A stretch of 64,000 nt of DNA from Paenibacillus sp. BIHB 4019 (GTDB taxonomy: Bacteria; Bacillota; Bacilli; Paenibacillales; Paenibacillaceae). The position numbers were made by a program, and so were the translations under genes. This document shows, in pieces, positions 59,969-64,000 of the stretch (its first letter is position 1; each line of letters begins with the position of its first letter). The stretch is from contig NZ_CP016808.1 in the NCBI RefSeq assembly GCF_002741035.1, positions 1,178,001 to 1,242,000 of the forward strand, in the 5' to 3' direction. Under the pieces are notes generated by a model. It was not told the origin of the DNA and made no database searches. It worked only from the letters and a program-made list of their open reading frames with translations.

Positions 59969-61768
59969 CTACTCGGAGGCTCCAGCCGCATCTGTCCTCA
60001 CTATCGTATTTTTCCAAATGAGCCGAATGATCGTGCCTCGCCCCAGAGTAGTCACGACCGTAATTTTGCCGCCCATCGCTTCTGTCAGCCCTTTGGCAAT
60101 CGCCATCCCAAGGCCCGAGCCATTCGGCGTGGAGGCGGTATCTGTACCGCGATAATACCGTTCAAACAGCCGATTCAGCGTGCTCTCGTCCATTCCGCCA
60201 CCATTGTCGGCAAATTCGATCGTCATGCCTTCATGCTTCTTCTCTTCCGAAACGATCAACGAGACGGTTAAAACCGTATCCGGCGCATTATGCAGAAGCG
60301 CATTTGCAGCAATATTGTTAACAACACGCTCCAGCCACGGGGTATAGAGCTGGACCCATACGGCTTTCTGAGCAGACGCTTGAAACCGGATTCGTCCTTT
60401 GCCAAACAGGGGATCATCTGCCGCCAGCTGCAGCGTGTCCCGCAGCCAGCCATTCAATTCCACTTCCTCGATCTCGGGCGGCAAAATCCCCGTCTTTAAC
60501 CGATAGGTCATCGCCAGGTCGCTGATCAGCATGTCCATATGAGCCGATTTTTCCAGCATCGTTGCTGAAAATTTGCGCACATCCGCCTGTGACCAATCAT
60601 ATTTGGGCTCTGCGAGCAGATGGGCATAGCCCGTAATGGAGGACAAAGGCGTCTTCAAATCATGGGTAACGCCCGCAATCCATTCCTCCCGCAAGCTTTC
60701 CGTCTGCTTCCGCATCTCCTGCTCGCGCTGCAAAGCAGCAGACAGCTTATCAATGGATAATATGACATCGGCGAAAACTCGGTATCGCCGCCGCCATTTG
60801 CCAGAAGGCATCCGGCTGCGCGGCAAACCCTTGCGATCCAGCGGCTCTTGGTAAACCGCATTGCCGATGGCATCCAGCCATACCAGCATATGCAGCAATG
60901 GAGCGCCAAACCGCCGCGCTTGCCATAGCGACAGCAGCAAGAACAAGATCAGCATCGCGGCGAACATCGCAACGACGCCAAGGATGACAATTTGCGCTTC
61001 GGCCGGAATGAGCGGATTCTTGCCCGCGGCCCCTGTTCCCGTATTTTTTTGCCCAACAATCCAGGTCTGCTTCGTCTGCTCATTGTAGGAAGTTTGAATG
61101 AGATAGCCGTATCTGTCGGAGTAGAGCGTCCGAAGTGCCAGCTCCTGAACGGAATATTGCCCCGGAATCGCGTCCGGCTTATTATAGGAGGCAAGCTCCG
61201 CGCCCGCTTGATCCAGCAGTTGCATGAACACCTGGCCTTTTTTCAGCTCGTTTACCATCGCATCAGGAACTACTAGCTGCCCGCCTTGAACCGCAAATCC
61301 GCCATTGCTCACCTGCGTTAGCACCGGCTGCATATAATTCGGCGCGCCATAAACGAGCGTGTAAAGCCTTCCGTTCTTCTGTTGAATCCATACGGCTAAA
61401 TGGTAAGCAAACGGCTGCTTTCCCGTCCAATAAGCGACCAGTTCGCCCGGACCATATTGCTTGGGAACATCCGCAGGCGTATTATAGGAGCTTTCCACCT
61501 GTCCGAGCTCATCCAGGCTCTGCAGCCAGCCGCCATTTTCCTTCACCTGCTTCAGCAAACTGGGATCAAAGCGCATCCCCTCTGGCCCAAGCTCCGACGA
61601 TTCAACCAGCTTCTCCAGCCCCACGCTGGCAAAATCACGCGTAATGCTAATTTCGTTAAACTTTTGCAGCATCCAGACTACCGTTACAGCAGACATAATT
61701 AATACGATTGTGCCCGCTATCCCCAGCTGAAGGACAAATCTCAACGTCAATTGCCTCCGCATATTCAT
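59969..61768 (-). CDS. Membrane sensor histidine kinase (EnvZ/HisKA type)
   Basis: A 599-residue kinase. TM1 near 12-33, an extracellular region of about 220 residues with two similar halves (each with a YNTPADVPKQYG- or YNKPDAIPGQYS-like motif), TM2 near 262-285, and a linker. The HisKA domain has H in VTHDLKTPLSSITGY near 375. The ATPase has N-box VVNNIAANALLHN, G1 FADNGGGM and G2 GSGLGMAI. The ATG overlaps the regulator stop (ATGA). It probably senses a wall or membrane stress signal and phosphorylates the upstream-encoded regulator. Confidence 0.9.
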   Translation of the reverse strand: MNMRRQLTLRFVLQLGIAGTIVLIMSAVTVVWMLQKFNEISITRDFASVGLEKLVESSELGPEGMRFDPSLLKQVKENGGWLQSLDELGQVESSYNTPADVPKQYGPGELVAYWTGKQPFAYHLAVWIQQKNGRLYTLVYGAPNYMQPVLTQVSNGGFAVQGGQLVVPDAMVNELKKGQVFMQLLDQAGAELASYNKPDAIPGQYSVQELALRTLYSDRYGYLIQTSYNEQTKQTWIVGQKNTGTGAAGKNPLIPAEAQIVILGVVAMFAAMLILFLLLSLWQARRFGAPLLHMLVWLDAIGNAVYQEPLDRKGLPRSRMPSGKWRRRYRVFADVILSIDKLSAALQREQEMRKQTESLREEWIAGVTHDLKTPLSSITGYAHLLAEPKYDWSQADVRKFSATMLEKSAHMDMLISDLAMTYRLKTGILPPEIEEVELNGWLRDTLQLAADDPLFGKGRIRFQASAQKAVWVQLYTPWLERVVNNIAANALLHNAPDTVLTVSLIVSEEKKHEGMTIEFADNGGGMDESTLNRLFERYYRGTDTASTPNGSGLGMAIAKGLTEAMGGKITVVTTLGRGTIIRLIWKNTIVRTDAAGASE

Positions 61769-62520
61769 CGCGTGCCATTCCCCCGCAGCGGACCTTGAAC
61801 AAGCTTGTAACCAAGTCCTCTCACATTGACGATAAACTTCGGATTGGAAGGATCAGCCTCAATTCGTTCCCGAATCCGGTGAATATGAACCATCACGGTA
61901 TTATCGTCGCTGAAGGCGTCGTCGCCCCAAACCTTCTCGTACAGCTCGCTTTTGCTGAAAATCCGGTTCGGGTTTTTACATAGAAACAATAGCAGCTGAA
62001 ACACGAGTGCCGGACAGGCTACCGCTTGCCCTTCCACCGTCAGCTCGCCCGCTGCTTCATCCACCTTAAATCGTCCATAATCAAAAATCGGGCTGGCAGG
62101 TCCCCGTTCCATCTCCGCCGATCTGCCGCCATTTACTGGAGTAGACGTGCCAAAATACCGCCGCAGCTGCGCCCTGATACGAGCAACTACCTCAAGCGGA
62201 TTAAAGGGCTTCGCGATATAATCGTCACCTCCGATGGCAAAGCCGGTCAGCTTGTCGAAATCGGAAGTGCGCGCGCTCAAAAATAAAATCGGAGCATCAG
62301 TCGTTTGCCGGATAAACGGACATACCTCGATTCCGCTGCGCCCCGGCAGCATTACATCCAAGACGATTAAATCATATTTTTTCGCCGTACAGGCAGCAAT
62401 CGCCGCTTCTCCTGTGCCGACGCTGTCAATATTCGTATAACCTTCCTTGCGCAGCACCGTCTGCAAAAGCTCCAGCAGCGCCTGTTCATCGTCCACAAGC
62501 AAAATCGCTGCATTTTCCAC
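61765..62520 (-). CDS. OmpR-family response regulator
   Basis: A 251-residue regulator. Receiver: LLVDDEQ, phospho-aspartate in IVLDVMLPG near 55, lysine in AKPFNP near 105. The winged helix is near 150-245 (NRIFSKSELYEKVWG, VMVHIHRIRERIEADP, VRGLGYKL). The start is GTG 62520, seven bases after AAAGGAGG; the frame back to 62556 includes that site. It probably binds the direct repeats at 62605-62663. Confidence 0.9.
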   Translation of the reverse strand: MENAAILLVDDEQALLELLQTVLRKEGYTNIDSVGTGEAAIAACTAKKYDLIVLDVMLPGRSGIEVCPFIRQTTDAPILFLSARTSDFDKLTGFAIGGDDYIAKPFNPLEVVARIRAQLRRYFGTSTPVNGGRSAEMERGPASPIFDYGRFKVDEAAGELTVEGQAVACPALVFQLLLFLCKNPNRIFSKSELYEKVWGDDAFSDDNTVMVHIHRIRERIEADPSNPKFIVNVRGLGYKLVQGPLRGNGTR

Positions 62521-62604
62521 TACGCCGCCTCCTTTCAATTCAATGCTATATTGCACTATTTCTCCATCATAGCATGATAGCCTTGATTAAATACGTTAGG
62601 CCGC

Positions 62605-62663
62605 CTTAACGGAAGCTTAATTCGTTAAACCAGCCTGCTGCTGAAAGTTAAGACAGCGTTAAG
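62605..62663. promoter_or_regulatory. Paired 11-base-spaced repeats, probable response-regulator boxes
   Basis: CTTAAC at 62605 and CTTAAT at 62616 start 11 bases apart. GTTAAG at 62647 and at 62658 also start 11 bases apart and are in inverted orientation to the first pair. OmpR-type dimers bind such 11-base direct repeats. The position between the divergent regulator and lipoprotein genes fits autoregulation and control of both. Confidence 0.5.
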
Positions 62664-62740
62664 CCGCGGTTTCAATACAGCTAAGCGTGGCTTGCTAGTA
62701 TAGGGTTATAGACTATAGGAATATAGAGGAGAGATAGGGA

Positions 62741-63793
62741 ATGAAGAAACCATCATTTACAATGATCAAACAAGCCAGCGCCTCGGTTAAAATAGCTGCT
62801 GCTGTCGGAACGCTAGCCGTAATTTTAACCGCTTGTGGGGGTGGAGATAGCGCAGCGACGAACAATAACGGAGCAACCGGCGAAGCTTCAAGCTCGCCAA
62901 CTGCGGCAGCGTCAACAACGAACCCAAATGAAGCGCTGATAACGCCGGAGCAACTGCCAGATGCCCTGCTTGCAGGCAATTATAAAGGAATTTATGAGCG
63001 CTTTAGCGCCCCGTTTAAGGAGTCGGTTAGCGAGGCTGATTTTCTAAAAATGGCGGAGTCGTTTATGAGCGGCGTGAAGTCGCTCGACAAGTCCTCCCTT
63101 TTGAACAAAAGCGGAGCGGAGCAGCGCACATGGGTGAGCGATTCCGGAACTAAGGGAATTATCGGCATTTTTGATGCGGAAGGCACGATTCTTGGGCTTC
63201 AGGTAAAGGAGCTCACTCCTGCAACGGAAACAGACAACATCCTGACCAAAAATAGCTACAGCCTGCCGTTCCGCGGGGAATGGCTCGTCGTTTGGGGCGG
63301 AAACAATGCGCTAATCAATTATCACTATGAATATGAGAGCCAGCGTTACGCCTATGATTTTGTGCAGGCGAAGGACGGTTTTTCCTATGAAGGCGATCCT
63401 TTGAAAAATGAAAGCTACTTCGCCTTTGGCCAAGATATTATTGCCCCTGCGGACGGCACAGTCGTATCGGTTGTTAACGATATTGCCGATAACGAGCCCG
63501 TTGGCGTCATGAATGAAAAGGCGCCTGCCGGCAATGTGGTGGTCATCGATCATGGAGGCGAATACAGCTATCTCGCCCATCTGAAAAAAGGTTCAGCCGT
63601 CGTAAAGCCAGGCGACAAAGTCAGCAAAGGCGATGTCCTTGGACAGACGGGCAATTCCGGCAACTCCAGCGAGGCCCATCTGCATTTTCAGCTGTCCGAC
63701 GGGAAGGATTTGTTCACCTCATCAGCCATTGCAGTGAAATGGGAAGGCGGCATTAAGCCTGTGCAGGGGGAAACGATTGGTTCCGCAGAATAA
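62741..63793 (+). CDS. M23-type peptidase lipoprotein with N-terminal DUF3887-like domain
   Basis: A 350-residue lipoprotein. The lipobox is LTAC near residues 29-32, followed by a serine/threonine linker to about 62. A small domain like DUF3887 follows (DALLAGNYKGIYERFS, SEADFLKMAESF). The M23 LytM fold begins near 200 (RYAYDFVQAKDG), continues with PADGTVVSVV and VVVIDHGG, and ends with HLHFQL near 325. The usual HxxxD first zinc motif reads RYAYD, so the first histidine may be supplied by NYHYE just upstream or be lost. It is divergent from the two-component system, which probably controls it. Wall-peptide hydrolysis or a regulatory role are both possible. Confidence 0.83.
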   Translation: MKKPSFTMIKQASASVKIAAAVGTLAVILTACGGGDSAATNNNGATGEASSSPTAAASTTNPNEALITPEQLPDALLAGNYKGIYERFSAPFKESVSEADFLKMAESFMSGVKSLDKSSLLNKSGAEQRTWVSDSGTKGIIGIFDAEGTILGLQVKELTPATETDNILTKNSYSLPFRGEWLVVWGGNNALINYHYEYESQRYAYDFVQAKDGFSYEGDPLKNESYFAFGQDIIAPADGTVVSVVNDIADNEPVGVMNEKAPAGNVVVIDHGGEYSYLAHLKKGSAVVKPGDKVSKGDVLGQTGNSGNSSEAHLHFQLSDGKDLFTSSAIAVKWEGGIKPVQGETIGSAE

Positions 63794-63815
63794 GACAACG
63801 TAAGACAACAAAAGC

Positions 63816-63867
63816 AAACAGCTGCAAGCATCGGTCTTATCAGACACGGCTTGCAGCTGTTTTTTCC
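63816..63867 (+). terminator. Terminator after M23 lipoprotein gene
   Basis: Fourteen-base stem (63816-63829 with 63849-63862), ending in TTTTTT. Confidence 0.85.
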
Positions 63868-63913
63868 TCACGATCTTTGGCGCCAGACGCACGCCTATCT
63901 TTCGCGGTATTTT

Positions 63914-64000
63914 TCAATGAAACCGGATTAAACGTTTATAGACGAATGTTGTTTTGCGATAGTCCTGCTCCTCATAAAACGATATAGGAGCATCAAGCTG
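63914..64000 (-). CDS. C-terminal end of a gene running off the right edge, possibly GNAT acetyltransferase
   Basis: The last 28 codons of a minus-strand gene are visible. APISFYEEQDYRKTTFVYKRL resembles the final helix and strand of GNAT N-acetyltransferases (F-Y-E-x-x-x-Y before the last strand). Too little is present for a firm call. Confidence 0.4.
   Translation of the reverse strand, partial: QLDAPISFYEEQDYRKTTFVYKRLIRFH

Overview
The window looks like chromosomal DNA of a Paenibacillus or a close relative in the Bacillota. The evidence is strong AGGAGG-type ribosome sites, frequent GTG/TTG starts, S-layer homology (SLH) proteins, YesM/YesN-type two-component systems beside sugar ABC transporters, AraC regulators fused to periplasmic-binding-protein domains, and 7-1-7 Fur boxes of the Bacillus type. 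No rRNA, tRNA, CRISPR array, prophage or intact insertion sequence was seen. Most of the DNA is of moderate to high GC. A few clearly AT-rich patches stand out: about 11.5-12.9 kb, 26.1-28.5 kb and 46.2-47.8 kb.

Layout. 0-1.1 kb: the N-terminal half of a secreted GH10 xylanase, cut by the window edge. 1.4-5.4 kb: a TetR regulator divergent from two short-chain dehydrogenases, a small membrane protein and a HAD phosphatase. 5.4-14.6 kb: a minus-strand surface operon of two SLH proteins and a 2220-residue exoprotein, with a terminator-like hairpin in its leader and a decayed VOC gene at its tail. 15.1-22.8 kb: a carbohydrate locus with a YesM/YesN pair, a cre-controlled binding protein, two permeases and a GH43-like hydrolase. 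22.8-25.6 kb: an AraC-binding-protein fusion regulator and a siderophore-binding lipoprotein, each with a perfect Fur box.

26.1-28.5 kb: an AT-rich island with a secreted protein and a small membrane protein. 28.6-33.7 kb: an RsbQ-like hydrolase next to a PAS-GGDEF protein, an AraC/GyrI regulator, a membrane protein and a serine hydrolase. 33.9-46.2 kb: a dense iron locus with an ABCB-type transporter pair, a nitroreductase, a PchR-like AraC regulator, two AraC-binding-protein fusions, two binding lipoproteins and a ferredoxin-NADP reductase-like enzyme. 46.2-47.8 kb: a second AT-rich secreted-protein/membrane-protein pair. 47.9-50.2 kb: an HxlR regulator, an aldo/keto reductase and an atypical SDR. 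50.4-52.7 kb: APS kinase, a sulfotransferase and a HAD hydrolase. 52.7-57.1 kb: a PchR-like AraC regulator and a Fur-boxed ECF transporter of YkoEDC architecture. 57.2-59.5 kb: meso-diaminopimelate dehydrogenase and glutamate dehydrogenase. 60.0-63.8 kb: an OmpR-type two-component system divergent from an M23 lipoprotein. The right edge carries the last codons of another minus-strand gene.

Two themes tie the window together. One is iron acquisition: six good and two weaker Fur-like sites, three regulator-fusion/binding-protein pairs, a siderophore-importer-like ABC pair, two reductases and an iron-linked ECF system. The other is carbohydrate use at the cell surface. The most unusual items are the matched regulator/binding-protein pairs, the RsbQ-PAS-GGDEF pair, the APS kinase-sulfotransferase pair, the two AT-rich secreted/membrane protein pairs, and an AT-rich block that crosses the boundary between two surface-protein genes.
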